Origin: Hypericum androsaemum
Taxonomy: Eukaryota; Streptophyta; Magnoliopsida; Malpighiales; Hypericaceae
Direction: 5' to 3'
DNA length: 64,000 bases
NCBI GenBank assembly: GCA_963995505.1
Contig: OZ023184.1
Coordinates: 10,246,308 to 10,310,307 of the forward strand
The position numbers and the translations under genes are program-made. Position 1 is the stretch's first letter. Each line of letters opens with the position of its first letter. Below the pieces are notes generated by a model. It was not told the DNA's origin and ran no database searches. It saw nothing but the letters and a program-made list of their open reading frames with translations. Shown here in pieces: positions 13,984 through 27,486 of the stretch.

Positions 13984-16900
13984 TTGCCTTTTCTTGCCTT
14001 ACCTTACCTTTTCTTGCCTTTTCTTGCCTTATCTTTCCATATCTTTCCTTTTCTTTCATTTTTTGTCTTATCTTGGCTTATCTTGCCTTTCTTTACCTTT
14101 TCTTTCTATTTCTTGCCTTTTCTTAACTTTCCTGCCTTTTTTTCTTTTTCATTCCTTTTCTTGCCTTTTCTTACCTTTTCTTGCCTTTTCCTTTCCTTTT
14201 CATGCCTCTTCCGTGCCTTTTCTTTCCTTATCTTACATTTTCTTGCATTTTTCCTTGCCTTTTCTTTCCTTTTCTTGCCTTATCTTGCCTTTTCTTGCCT
14301 TTTCCTTGCCTTATCTTTCCTTTTCTTGCCTTTTCCATGCCTTTTCTTAGCTTTTCTTGCCTTTTCTTAGCTTTTCTTGCCTTTGCTTGCCTTATCTTGC
14401 CTTTTCTTTCCTTTTCTTGCCTTTGCTTCACTTTTCTTTCTTTTTCTTGCTTTTCATTCCTTATCTTGCATTTTATTCCCTTTTCCTTGAATTTTCATAC
14501 CTTTTCTTTCCTTTTCCTTGCTTTTTCTTACCTTGTCTTGCCTTTTCCTTACCTTTTCATGCCTTTTTCATGCTTTTTCTTACCTTTTATTGCCTTTTCC
14601 TTGCCTTTTCCTAGCCTTTGGTTTCCTTTTCTTGATTTTTCTTGCCTTTTCCTAGCCTTTTCTTTCCTTTTCTTACTTTATCTTGCCTTATCTTGCCTTT
14701 TCTTTCCTTTTTCCTTTTCTTGCCTTTTCTTTCCTTTTCCATGCCTTTTCTTGGCTTTTCTTTCCTTTTCCTTGCCTTTTCTTGCCTTATCTTTCCTTTT
14801 CTTGCCTTTGCTTGACTTTTCTTGCCTTTTCTTGCCTTTTCTTGCCTTTTCTTCCCTTTGCTTTCCCTTTCATGCCTTTTCTTGCCTTTTCTTGGCCTTT
14901 CATTCCTTATCTTGCCTTTTCTTATCTTATCTTGCCTTTTCTTGACTTTTCATGCCTTTTCTTGCCGTTTCTTTCCTTTTCTTGCCATTTCATGCCTTTT
15001 GTTTCCTTTTCTTGCCTTTTCCTTCCCTTTTGTTTCCTTTTCTTTCCTTATCTTTCATTTTTTTTCTTGCCTTTCCATCCCTTTTCTTGCCCTTCTTGCA
15101 TTATCTTGCCTTATCTTTCCTTTTCTTGCTTTTTTATGCCTTTTCCATGCCTTTTCTTGCCTTTTCCTTGCCTTTTCTTTCCTTATCTTGCCTTTTCTTT
15201 CCTTTTCTTGCCTTACCTTACCTTTTCTTGCCTTACCTTTCCTTTCCTTTCCTTTTCTTGCCTTTTCTTGCCTTACCTTTCCTTTTCTTGCTTGTTCTTG
15301 CCTTTTCTTGCCTTTTCATGCCTTTTCATTGCCTTTGCTTGCCCTTTCTTTTCGTTTCTTGCATTTTTATGCCGTTTCCTTCCTTGTCTTTCTTTTTCTT
15401 AACTTTTCATGCCTTTTCTTATCTTTTTCTTGCCTTTTCTTACCTTGTCTTTCCTTTTTTATACATTTTCTTGCCTTTTCTTTCATTTTCTTGCCTTTTC
15501 TTGCCTTTTCTTTTTTTTTTTTCCTTTTTCATGCCTTTTCCTTGCCTTTTCCATGCCTTTTCCTTGCCTTTTCCTTGCCTTTTCCTTTACTTTTCATGCA
15601 TTTTCCATGCCTTTTCTTTCCTTATCTTGCTTTTTCTCTCCTTTCACTTGCGTTATATTGCCTTTTCTTTCCTTTTCTTGCCTTATCTATCTCTTTTTCT
15701 TTCCTTTTCCTTGCCTTTTCTTGCCTTATCTTGCCTTTTCCTTGCCTTTTCTTTCCTTATCTTGCCTTATCTTGCCTTTTCTTGCCTTATCTTGCCTTTT
15801 CTTGCCTTTTCCTTGCCTTTTCATGCCTTTTCATGCCTTTTCTTGCCTTTTCCTTGCCTTTTCTTACCTTTTCTTATCTTTTCCTTTCCTTTTCATGCCT
15901 TTTCATGCCTTTTCTTTCCTTATCTTGCATTTTCTTGACTTTTCATTGCCTTTTCCTTGCCTTTTCATTCATTTTCTTGCCTTATCTTGCCTTTCCTTCC
16001 CTTATTTTTCTTGTTTTGCCTTTTCATGCCTTTTCTTGCATTTTCTTGTCTTTTCTTTACCTTTTTTTACGCTTTCTTGCCTTTTCTTGCCTTTTCCCTG
16101 CTTTTTCTTGCCTTATCTTGCATTTTCTTACATTTTCTTTGCCTTTTCTTGCCTTTTCCTTTCATTTTCATGCCTTTTCCATTCCTTTTCTTTCCTTATC
16201 TTGCCTTTTCTTGCCTTTTCCTTGCCTTTTCTTTCCTTTTCTTGCCTTATCTTGCCTTTTCTTGTCTTTTCCTTGCCTTTTTTTTCCTTTCCTTGCCTTA
16301 TCTTGCCTTTTCTTACCTTTTCCTTGCCTTTTCTTGCCTTTTCATGGCTTTTCTTGCCTTATCTTTTTTTTCTTGCCTTTCCATGCCTTTTTCATGCCTT
16401 TTCTTTCCTTTTCTTGCCTTTTCTTTCCTTTTCTTACCTTTGCTTGCCCTTTCTTGTTGTATCTTGCCTTTTCTTGACTTATCTATCTTTTTCTTGCCTT
16501 TCATTCCTTATCTTGTCATTTCTTACCTTATCTTGACTTTTTTTTACTTTTCATGCATTTTTTTGCCATATCTTGCCTTTTCTAGCACTTTCATTCCTTA
16601 TCTTGCCTTTTCCTTGCCATTTCTTCCCTTTTCTTTCCTTATCTTGCCTTTTCTTTCCATTTGCTTGCCTTTTCTTGCCTTATCTTTCCTTTTCTTTCCT
16701 TTTCTTGCCTTTTCTTGCCTTTTATTAGATATCCTTTTCTTGCCTTTTCTTGCCATATCTTGCCTTTTCATGCCTTTTCCTTGCCTTTTATTGCCATTTC
16801 TTTCCTTTTCTTTCCTTTTCCTTGCCTTTTCTTGCCCTTTCTTCCATTATCTTATCTTTTCATTCCTTTTCCTTGCCTTTTCTTTCCTTTTCTTTCCTTT

Positions 16901-18658
16901 TCCTTACTTTTTCTTACCTTTTCTTACCTTTTCCTTGCTTTTTCATGCCTTTTTCAATCTTTTTCTTACCTTTTCTTGCCTTTTCTTGCCCTTTCTTCCA
17001 TTATCTTATCTTTTCTTTCCTTTTCCTTTCCTTTTCTTTCCTTTTCTTTCCTTTTCCTTACTTTTTCTTACCTTTTCTTGCCTTTTCCTTGCTTTTTCAT
17101 GCCTTTTTCAATCTTTTTCTTACCTTTTCTTGCCTTTTCCTTGACTTCTCTTTCCTTTTCCTGCCTTTTCTTGCCTCTCCGTTCCTTTTCTTCCCTTATC
17201 TTGCCTTATCTTGCCTTATCTTTCCTTTTCTTTCCTTTTTTTGCCTTTTCTTGCCTAATCTTGCCTTTTCTTGCCTTTTCTGACCTTATCTTGCCTTTTC
17301 TTTCCTTTTCTTGCCTTTTGCTTACCTTTTCTTTCTTTTTCTTGCTTTTCTTTCCTTATCTTGCATTTTATTCCCTTTTCCTTGAATTTTCTTGCCTTTT
17401 CTTTCCTTTTCTTGTCCTTTTCTTGCCCTTTCATGCCTTTTCTTACCTTTTCTTGCCTTTTCTTAGCCTTTCATTCCTTATCTTGCCTTTTCTTACCTTA
17501 TCTTGCCTTTTCTTGACTTTTCATGCCTTTTCTTGCCGTTTCTTTCCTTTTCTTGCCTTTTCATTCCTTTTCCTTGCCATTTCTTGCCATTTCTTGCCTT
17601 TTCCTTCCCTTTTCTTTCCTTTTCTTGCCTTTTCTTTCCTCATCTTTCATTTTTTTTATTTTCTTGCCTTTCCATCCCTTTTCTTTCCCTATCTTGTGTT
17701 ATCTTGCCTTATCTTTTCCTTTTCTTGCTTTTTCATGCCTTTTCCATGCCTTTTCATGCCTTTTCATTGCCTTTTCATTCATTATCTTGCATTTTCTTTC
17801 CTTATCTTGCCTTTTCTTTCCTTTTCTTGCCTTGCCTTACCTTTTCTTGCCTTATCTTTCCTTTCCTTTCCATTCCTTTTCTTTCCTTTTCTTGCCTTTC
17901 CTTGCCTTACCTTGCGTTTTCTTGCCTGTTCTTGCCTTTTCTTGCCTTTTCATGCCTTTTCATTGCCTTTGCTTGCCCTTTCTTTCATTTTCTTGCATTT
18001 TTATGCCTTTTCTTGCCTTATCTTTCTTTTTCTTACCTTTTCATGCCTTTTCTTGTCTTTTTATGCCTCTTCCTGCCTTTTTATGCCTCTTCCTGCATTT
18101 TCCTTGCCTTTTCTTATCTTTTCCTTGCCTTTTCTTACCTTATCTTTCCTTTTTTATACATTTTCTTACCTTTTCTTGCCTTTTTTTTCCTTTTCTTCCT
18201 TTTTCATGCCTTTTCCTTGCCTTTTTCATGCCTTTTCCTTGCGTTTTCTTGCCTTTTCCTTGCCTTTTCTTACCTATTCTTGCCTTTTCCTTTACCTTTC
18301 ATGCATTTTCCATGCCTTTTCTTTCCTTATCTTGCTTTTTCTTGCCTTTTCCTTGCATTATATTACCTTTTCTATCCTTTTCTTGCCTTATCTCTCTCTT
18401 TTTCTTTCCTTTTGCTTGCCTTATCTTGCCTTTTCTTGCCTTTTCCTTGCCTTTTCTTTCCTTATCTTGCCTTTTCTTGCCTTTTCCTTGCCTTTTTATT
18501 ACCTATTCTTGACTTATCTTGCTTTACCTTTCATTTTCTTCACTTTTCTTTCCTTTTCTTGCCTTTTCCTTGCCTTTTCATGCCTTTTCCTTGCCTTTTC
18601 TTACCTTTTCCTTGCCTTTTCATGCCTTTTCTTTCCTTATCTTTCCTTTTCTTGACTT
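13984..18658. repeat. Higher-order repeat type A, copy 3 (partial, mosaic at its right end)
   Basis: The unit opens with landmark TGTCTTATCTTGGCTTATC at 14064, followed by AGCCTTTGGTTTCC at 14613 and TTAGATATCC at 16725, in the same order as copies 1 and 2. From about 18360 the sequence stops matching the second half of the unit and instead resembles the part of copy 1 near 1750-2100, including the rare segment ATTACCTATTCTTGAC. Type A sequence then gives way to type B at about 18658. This looks like a recombination junction between repeat units rather than a simple end. Confidence 0.6.
16835..17142. repeat. 154-bp tandem duplication in HOR copy 3
   Basis: CCCTTTCTTCCATTATC occurs at 16835 and 16989 with the same spacing as in copy 2, so the duplication predates the split of copies 2 and 3. 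Confidence 0.85.
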
Positions 18659-21600
18659 TCCATGCCTTTTCCTGGCCTTTTCTTTCCTTATCATGCCTTT
18701 CCATGCCTTTTCCTTGTCTTTTCTTTCCTTTTCATGCCTTTTCTTTCCTTATCTTGCATTTTCCTTGCCTTATCTTGCTTTTTCTTGCCTTTTCTTGCCT
18801 TATACTGCCTTTTCATACCTTTTCTTGCCTTTTTTTGCCTTTGCTTCCCTTTTCTTTCCTAATCTTGCATTTTCCTTTGCTTTTCTAGACCATTCTTTCC
18901 TTTTCTTATTTTATCTTTCCTTTTCTTGCCTTATCTGGCATTGTCTAGGCTTTTCTTGCCTTTTCTTGCCTTTTCATGCCTTATCTCACCTTTTCTTGCC
19001 CTGTCCTAACTTTTCTTGCCTCATCATGCCTTTCTTTCCATATCTTGCCTTTTTCTTACCTTTCCTTACCTTATCTTGCTTTTCTTGACTTTTCTCATTT
19101 GATCTTACCTTTTCTCGCCTTGTCTTCCCTTTTCCTTGCTTTTTCTTACATTATCTTGCCTTTTCTTTCCTTATCTTGCCTTTCGTAGCGTTTTCTTGCC
19201 TCATCTTGCTTTCTCTTGCCTTTTTTTGTCTCATCTTGCCTTTTCTTGCCTTTTCTCACCTTTTCTTTCCTTATCTAGCCTTTTTGTTGCCTTTTCTTGC
19301 CTTTTCTTGCATTTTCTTTCCTTTTCATGCCATATCTTGCGTTATCTTGACTTTTCTTTCCTTACCTTGCCTTTTTTTGCATTTTTCTTTCCATTTCTTG
19401 CCTTTTTTTTCATTTTCTTGCCTTTTCTTTCCTTATCTTACCTTTTTCTTGCTTTTTCTTGCCTTTTCCTTGCCTTATCTTTCCTTTTCTTTCCATATCT
19501 TGCCTTATCTTGCCTTTTATTGCTTTTTCTTGCCTTATCTGGCCTGTTATTGCATTTTCTTACCTTTTCTTTGCATTTTCTTACCTTTTTCTTGCCTTTT
19601 CTTGCCTTATCTTGCCTTTTTCTTGCGCTTCCTTACCTTTTCCTTGCCTTATCTTGCCTTTTCTTGCCTTATCATGCCGTTTCTTTCCTTTTCTTGCATT
19701 TTCCTTGCCTTATCTTGCTTTTTCTTGCCTTTTCTTGCCTTATCCTACCTCTTATTTACGTTTCTTTCCTTATTTTACCTTTTCCTTGCCTTTCCTTTGC
19801 CTTATACAGCCTTTTCTTGCCTTTGATTGCCTTTTCCTTCCAAATCTTGCCTTTTCCTTGCCTTTTCTAGACATTTCTTTCCTTTTCTTGCCTTTTCTTA
19901 TTTTATCTTGCCTTTCCATGCCTTATGTTGGCTTTTCTTATTTTAACTTGCATTATCTTGGCTTTTCTTTCCTTTTATTGCCTTTTCTTACCTTTTCATG
20001 CCTTTTCTTGCCTTTTCTTGCCCTGTCCAACCTTTTCTTGCCTCATGAGCCTATTCTTTCCTTATCTCACTTTTTCCTTGCCTTTTCTAGCCTTTTTTTC
20101 TTTTCTTGACTTTTCTTACTTGATCTTGCCTTTTCCTTCCTTTTTCTTACTTTATCGTGCCTTTTCTTTTCTTATCTTGCCTTTTTTAGCCTTTTCTTAC
20201 CTCATCTGGCTTTATCTTGCCTTTTCTTGCCTCATCTTGACTTATCTCGCCTTTTCTTTCCTTATCTAGCCTTTTTATTGCCTTTTCTTGCCTAACCTTA
20301 CTTTTTCTTGCCTTTTCTTGCATTTTCTTTCTCTATCTTGCCTTATGTTGCTTTTTATTGCCTTTTCTTTCCTTATCTTTCCTTTTCATTTCCTTTTCTT
20401 GCCGATTCCTTACCTTTTCTTGCCTTATCTTGACTTTTCTTGCCTTATCTTGCTTTTTATTGTCTTATCTTGTCTTGCCTTATCTTTTCTTTCATTTTTT
20501 GCCTTATCTTTCCTTTTCTTGCCTCATCTTACCTTTTCCTTGCCTTTTCTTTCCTTATCTTTTCTTTTCCTTGCCTTGTCTTGCCTATTCTTGGCTTTTC
20601 TTGCCTTATCTTGCCATTTCTTGGCTTTTCCTTGCCTTTTCTCGCCTTATCTTGCCTTTTTTTCCTTTTCTTGCCTTATCTTACCTTGTCGTGCCTTTTC
20701 CTTGCCTTTTCTTGCCTTATCTTGCCTTACTTTGCCTTATCTTGCTATTTATTGCCTTTTCTTTCCTTATCTTGCCTTTTCCTTGCCTTTTATTGCCTTT
20801 CCCTTTCCTTTTTTTACCTTTTCTTGCCTTATCTTTCCTTTTCTTCCCTTATCTTGCCTTTTCTTGCCTTATCTTGCATTTTCCTTGCCTTTTCTTCCCT
20901 TTTCATGCCTTCTCTTGCCTTTTCCTTGCCTTTTCTTACCATATCTAGCCCTTTCTATCATTTTCCTTACCTTTTCTTACCTTTTCTTGCTTTCTCTTTC
21001 CTTATCTTACCTTTTCTTTCCTTCCCTTGCCTTTTCCTTGCCTTTTCTTGCCATATAATACCTTTTCTTTCCTTATCTTGCCTTTTCCTTGCCTTATCTT
21101 ACTTTTTCTTGCCTTTTCTTGCCTTGTCTTGCTTTTTCTATCCTTTTCTAGCCTTGTCTTGCCTTTTATTACCTTATCTTGCCTTATCTTGCATTTTCTT
21201 ACCTTATCTAAACTTTTCCTAGCCTTTTCTTGTCTTGTTCTTCCTTTTATTACCTTATCTTGCCTTTTCGTGCCTTATGTTGCCTTTTCTAGCCTTTTCT
21301 TGCCTTTGCTTTGCCTTTTCTAGCCTTTAATTGCCATTTCTTACCTAATCTTTCCTTTTTTTGCCTTATCTTGCCTTTTGTTGCCTTTTCTTTCCTTATC
21401 TTGTCTTTTACTTGCCTTATGTTTCCTTTTCTTGCCTTATTTTGTATTATCTTGCCTATTCTTAGCTTTTCTTTCCTTATCTTGCCATTTTCTTGCCTTT
21501 TCTTTTCTTATCTTGCCATTTCCTTGCCTTTTCTTGCCTTTTCTTTCCTTTTCTTTCATTTTCTTGCCTTATGTTTCCTTTTCTTGCCTTTTCCTTAACT

Positions 21601-24600
21601 TTTCTTTCCTTTACTTGCCTTATCTTGCCTTTTATTGCCTTTTCTTTTCTTATCTTGCCTTTTTTTGCCTTGTCTTACTTTTTCTTGCCTTTTCATGCTT
21701 GATTTTGCCCTTTCTCGCCTTGTCTTGCCTTTTCCTTGCTTTTTCTTACTTTATCTTGCCTTTTCAATGCCATTTCTTGCCTCATCTTGCTTTCTCTTGC
21801 CTTTTCTTGCCTCCTTTTCTTGCATTATCTCACCTTTTCTTTCCTTATCTTGCCTTTTAATTGCTTTTTCTTACCTTTTCTTGCCTTTTCTTACTTTTTC
21901 TTGCCTTTTCTTGCCTTTTCTTGCCTTTTCTTACTTTTTCTTGCCTTTTCTCGCCTTATCTTGCCTCTTTTCTTTCTTGCCTTATCTTGCATTTTCTTGC
22001 GTTATGCCTTTTCTTGCATTTTCCTTTCCTTTTCTTAACTTTTCTTTCCTTTTCTTGCCTTATTTTGCCTTATCTTGCATTTTATTGTCTTTTCTTTCCT
22101 TATCTTGCCTTTTCCTAGCCCTTTCTTGCCTTATCTTACTTTTTCTTGCCTCTACATGCTTGATCTTGCCTTTTCTCGCCTTGTCTTACCTTTTTCTTGC
22201 TTTTGCTTACCTTTTCTTCCTTAATCTTGCCTTTTCCTTGCCTTTTCTGGACTTTTCTTTCCTTTTCTTATTTTATCTTGCCTTTTTTTGCCTTTTCTTT
22301 CCTTATCTTGCATTGTCTTGGCTTTTCTTTCCTTATCTTGCTTTTTCTTGCCTTTTCATGTCTTATCTTGCCTTTTCTTGCCCTGTCCTGCCTTTTTTGC
22401 CTCATCATGCCATTTCCTTCCTTATCTCGCTATTTCCTTGCTTTTCTTGCCTTATCTTGGTTTTCGTGACTTTTCTTGCTGGATCTTACCTTTCCTCACC
22501 TTGTCTTGCATTTTCCTTTTAACATGCCTTTTCTTTCCTTATCTGGACTTTCTCTTGCGCTTTCTTGCCTCATCTTCCCTTTTCTTAACTTATCTCACCT
22601 TTTCTTTCCTTATCTAGCCTTTTTGTTGCCTTTTCTTGCCTAACCTTGCTTTGTCATGCCTTTTCTTGCATTTTTTTTCCTTATCTTGCCTTATGTTACT
22701 TTTTATTACCTTTTCTTTCCTTATCTTACCTTTTCCTTGCCTTTTCTTGCCTATTCCTTGCCTTTTCTTACCTTTTCTTGCCTTTTCTTTCCTTTTCTTG
22801 CCTTATCTTGCATTTTCTTGCCTTATCTTGCCTTATTTTGCATTTTCTATCATTTTCTTTGCCTTTTCTTACTTTTTCTTGCATTCTCTTGCCTTATCTT
22901 GCCTTATTTTAACTTTTCTTTCATTTTCCTTGCCTTTTCTTACCTTTTCTTGCCTTCCCTTGCCTTTTCTTGCTTTATTTTGCCTTTTCTCGCCTTATCT
23001 TTCATTTTCTTAACTTATCTTGCCTTAACTTGCCTTTTCTTGCCCTTTCTTAACTTTTCTTGCCTTTTCTTTCCTTATCTTGCCTTATATTGCCTTATCT
23101 TGCATTTTCTTTCCTTATCTTGCCTTTGCTTTCCTTATCTTGCCTTTGCTTACCTTTTCTTTCTTAATCTTGCCTTTTCTGGACTTTTCTTTCCTTTTTT
23201 TGCCTTTTCTTGTTTTATCTTTCCTTTTCTTGCCTTATCTTGCCTTATCTTGTGTTGTCTTGGCTTTTCTTGGCTTTTCTTGCCTTATCTTGGCTTGTCT
23301 TGCCTTTTCATATCTTATCTTGCATTTTTTTGCCCTGTCATGCCTTTTTTGCCTTATCATGCCTTTTCCTTCCTTATCTTGCCATTTCCTTGCCTTTTCT
23401 TGCCTTATCTTGCTTTTCTTGACTTTTTTTGCTTGATCTTACCTTTTCTCGCCTTATTTTGCCTTTTCCTTGCTTTTTCTTACTTTATCATGCCTTTTCT
23501 TTCCTTATCTTTCCTTTCGTAGCCTTTTCTTGCCTCATCATCCTTTCTCTTGCATTTTCTTGACTTATCTTGCCTTTTCTTTCCTTATCTTGCCATTTTC
23601 TTGCCCTTTCTTGCCTTTTCTCTCCTTTTCTTACCTTTCCTTTCCTTTTCTTACATTGTCTTGCCTGTTCTTTCCTTTTCTCGCCTTATTTTGCCTTATC
23701 TTGCCTTTTATTACCTTTTCTTTCCTTATCTTTCCTTTTCCTTACCTTTTCTTGTCTTTTTCTTGTCTTTTCTTTAATTTTGTTGCCTTATCTTGCCTCA
23801 TCTTGCTTTTTCTTGCATTTTCTTGCCTTTTCCTTGCCTTTTCTTGCCTTATCTCCCCTTATCTTGCATTTTCTTTTCTTTTCTTTCTTTTTCTTGCTTT
23901 ATCTTACCTTTTCTTGGATTTTCTTGCCTTATCTTGCCTTGTCTTTCCTTTTCCTCACCTTTTCTTACCTTTTCTTGCCTTTTCTTTCCTTACCTTACAT
24001 TTTCTTTCCTTATATTGCCTTTTCTTGCCTTATTTTGCCTTGTCTTACTTTTTCTTGCCTTTTCCTCGCCTTTTCTTGCCTTATCTTGCCTTGTCTAGCC
24101 ATTTCTTGCCTTTTCATTCCCTTTCTTGCCTTTTCCTTGCCTTTTCATTACCTTTCTTGCCTTTTCCTTGCCTTATCTTTCCTTTTATTATCTTTTCCTG
24201 CCTTTTCTTGGCTTTTCTTGGTTTATCTTTCCTTTTCTTGCCTTATCTTGCCCTGCCTTATCTTGCATTTTCCTTGCCTTATCTTTCCTTTTCTTTCCTT
24301 TTCTTTCCTTTTCTTGCCTTATTTTGCCATTTCTTTCCTTATCTTACCTTGTCTTGACTTTTCCTCACCTTTTCTTGCCCTTTCTTGCTTTATCTTGCCT
24401 TTTTTTGCCTTTTCCTTGATTTTTCTTACCTTTTCTTTCCTTACCTTGCCTTTTCCTTGCCTTTTCTTTCTCTTTCTTACCTTTTCTTTCCTTATCTTTT
24501 ATTTTTCTTGCCTTTTCTTACCTTATCTTGCTTTTTCTTGCCTTATCTTGCCTTATCTTAATTTATCTTACCTTTTCCTTGCCTTATCTTGCCTTGCCTT

Positions 24601-25297
24601 GCCTTTTCTTTGCCTTTTCTTGCCTTATTATGCATTTTCTTCCATTCTCTTGCCTTTTCCTTTCCTTTTCTTGCCTTATCTTGCTTTTTCATGCCTTTTC
24701 TTGCCTTGTCAGGCCTTTTCCTTGCCTTATCTTGGCTTATCTTGGCTTTTCCTTGCCTTTTCTTTCCTTATCATGCTTTTCTGAGCATTTTTTTGCCTTT
24801 TCATGCCTTGTCTTGCCTTTTCTTTCCTTATCTTGCATTTTCTTTCCCATTCTTGCATTTTCTTGCCTTATCTAGCCTTATCTTGCCTTATCTTGCCTTT
24901 TCTTAACTTTTATTGCCTTCTTTTCCCTTATCTTGCCTTTTATTACCTTTTCTTACCTTATCTTGCCTTCTCTGGCCTTATCTTACCTTTTCTTACCTTT
25001 TCTTTCCTTTTGTTTCCTTATCTTGCCTTTTCCTTGCCTTATATTACTTTTTCTCACATTTTCTCGCCTTTTCTTGCCTTTTCTCTTGCCTTATCTTGCC
25101 TTTTCTTTCCTTTACTTTGCCTTTTTTTGCTTTTTCTTGCCTTTTTATGCATGATCTTGCATTGTTTTGCCTTGTCTTGCCTTTTCTTAACATATCTTGC
25201 ATTTTCTTAGCCTTTTCTTGCCTTATCTTGCTTTTTCTTGCCTTTGCTTGCCTCATCTTGCCTTTTCTTACCTTATTTTGCCTCATCTTGAACTTAC
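18659..25297. repeat. Satellite block type B1 (TTATC-rich higher-order organisation)
   Basis: The 10-bp monomer is the same, but CCTTATCTTG variants are much more frequent and a different set of landmarks recurs. Segments starting GATCTTACC or GATCTTGCC, most followed by CTCGCC, occur at 19101, 22162 and 23435, with weaker versions at 20122 and 22482. CTAGCCTTTTTGTTGCC-type segments occur near 19275, 20267 and 22613. A stretch near 18795-18930 matches type B2 near 47120-47250, including TTCTAGAC followed by TTATTTTATC. The right boundary at about 25298 is where type A sequence (CTTTTCTGGCC, then CTATTTTTTC) resumes. Boundaries come from hand comparison, with an uncertainty of tens of bases. 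Confidence 0.65.
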
Positions 25298-25613
25298 CTT
25301 TTCTGGCCTTTACCTTATCTTGACTTTTCCTTGCCTATTTTTTCTTTATCTTGCTTTTTCTTGCCTTTTTATGCCTTATCTTTTCTGCCTTATCTTGCCT
25401 TACATTGCCTTTTTTTTCTTTATCTTTCCTTTTCCTTGCCTTGTCTTGCCTTATCTTCCATTCTCTTGCCTTTTCTTGCCTTTTCTTAGCTTATCTTCCC
25501 TTTTCTTGCCTTTTCATACTTTTCTTTCCTTATCTTGCCTTTTCTTTCCCTTTCATTCCTTATCTTGCCTTTTCATGCCTTTTTCTTGCCTTTTCTTTCC
25601 TTTTCCTGCATTT

Positions 25614-25747
25614 TCTTTCCTTTTCCTTGCCTTTTCTTACCTTTTCTTTCCTTATCTTCCCTTTTCTTTCCTTTTCCTTGCCTTTTCTTACCTTTTCTTT
25701 CCTTATCTTCCCTTTTCTTTCCTTTTCCTTGCCTTTTCTTACCTTTT
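25614..25747. repeat. 51-bp tandem repeat, about 2.6 copies
   Basis: A five-monomer block (TTTTCTTTCC, TTTTCCTTGCC, TTTTCTTACC, TTTTCTTTCC, TTATCTTCCC) occurs twice in full. It starts a third time before changing to TTTTCATGCC. The 51-bp period is four 10-mers plus one 11-mer. Confidence 0.85.
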
Positions 25748-27486
25748 CATGCCTTTACTTGCCATTTTTTTCTTTTTGCTTGCCTTTTCTTCCTTTTTCC
25801 TGGCCTTTTCTTACCTTATCTTGCCTTTTTCTTGCCTTTTCATGCCTTTTCCATGCCTTTTCTTGCCTTTTCTAGCCCTTTCATTCCTTATCATGCCTTT
25901 TCCTTGCCATTTCTTCCCTTTTCTTTCCTTATCTTGCCTTTTCTTTTCATTTGCTTGCCTTTTCTTGCCTTATCTTGCATTTTCTTTCCTTTTCTTGCCT
26001 TTTCTTGCCTTTTCTTAGATATCCTTTTCTTGCCTTTTCTTGACATATCTTACCTTTTCTTACCTTTTTTTCATGCCTTTTCATGCCATATCTTTCCTTT
26101 TCTTTCATTTTCTTGTCTTATCTTGCCTTATCTTTCCTTTTCTTACCTTTTCTTTCTATTTCTTGCCTTTTTTTTGCTTTTCTAGCCTTTTCTTTCCTTT
26201 TCATTCCTTTTTTATGCATTTTCTTGCCTTTTCCATGCCTTTTCTTACCTTTTCTTGCCTTTTCCTTTCCTTTTCATGCCTTTTCCATGCCTTTTCTTTC
26301 CTTATGTTGCATTTTCCTGCATTTTTCCTTGCCTTTTCTTTCCTTATCTTGCCTTATCTTTCCTTTTCTTGCCTTTTCCATGCCTTTTCTTGCCTTTTCT
26401 TGCCTTTTCTTGCATTTTCTTACCTTTTTTTGCCTTTGCTTGCCATATCTTGCCTTTTCTTTCCTTTTCTTGCCTTTTCTTACCTTTTCTTTCTTTTTCT
26501 TGCTTTTCTTTCCTTATCTTGCATTTTATTCCCTTTTCCTTGAATTTTCTAGCCTTTTCTTTCCTTTTCCTTGTTTTTTCTTACCTTTTCTTGCCTTTTC
26601 CTTACCTTTTCATGCCTTTTTCATGCTTTTTCTTACCTTATCTTTCCTTTTCTTGCCTTTGCTTGACTTTTCTTGCCTTATCTTGCCTTTTCTTGCCTTT
26701 GCTTACGTTTTCTTGATTTATCTTGCCTTTTCTTGCCCGTTCATGCCTTTTCTTGCCTTTGCTTGGCCTTTCATTCCTTATCTTGGCTTTTCTTACCTGA
26801 TCTTGCCTTTTCTCGACTTTTTATGCCTTTTCTTGCCATTTCATTCCTTTTCTTGCCTTTTCATGCCTTTTTCTTGCCTTTTCTTTCCTTTTCTTGCCTT
26901 TTCTTTCCTTTTCTTACCTTTTTTTCCTTTTCTTTCCTTTTCTTGCCTTTTCTTTCCTCATCTTTCATTTTTTTTATTTTGTTGCCTTTCCATCCCTTTT
27001 CTTTCCCTATCTTGCGTTATCTTGCCTTATCTTTCCTTTTCTTTCTTTTTCATCCCTTTTCCATGCCTTTTCCTTGCCTTTTCTTTCCTTATCTTGCCTT
27101 TTCTTTCCTTATCTTGCCTTTTCTTTTCTTTTCTTGCCTTACATTACCTTTTCTTGCCTTATCTTTCCTTTCCTTTCCTTTCTTTTTCTTTCTTTTTCTT
27201 GCCTTTTCTTGCTATACCTTTCCTTTTCTTGCCTGTTCTTACCTTTTCTTGCCTTTTTATGCCTTTTCTTGCCTTATCTTTTTTTTCTTACCTTTTCATG
27301 CCTTTTCTTGTGTTTTTATGTCTCTTCCTACCTTTTTATGCCTTTTTCTTGCCTTTTCTTACCTTATCTTTTCTTTTTTATACATTTTTTTGCCTTTTCT
27401 TTCATTTTCTTGCCTTTTCTTACATTTTCTTGCCTTTTCTTCCTTTTTCATGCCTTTTCCTTGCCTTTTCCAAGCCATCTCCATGC

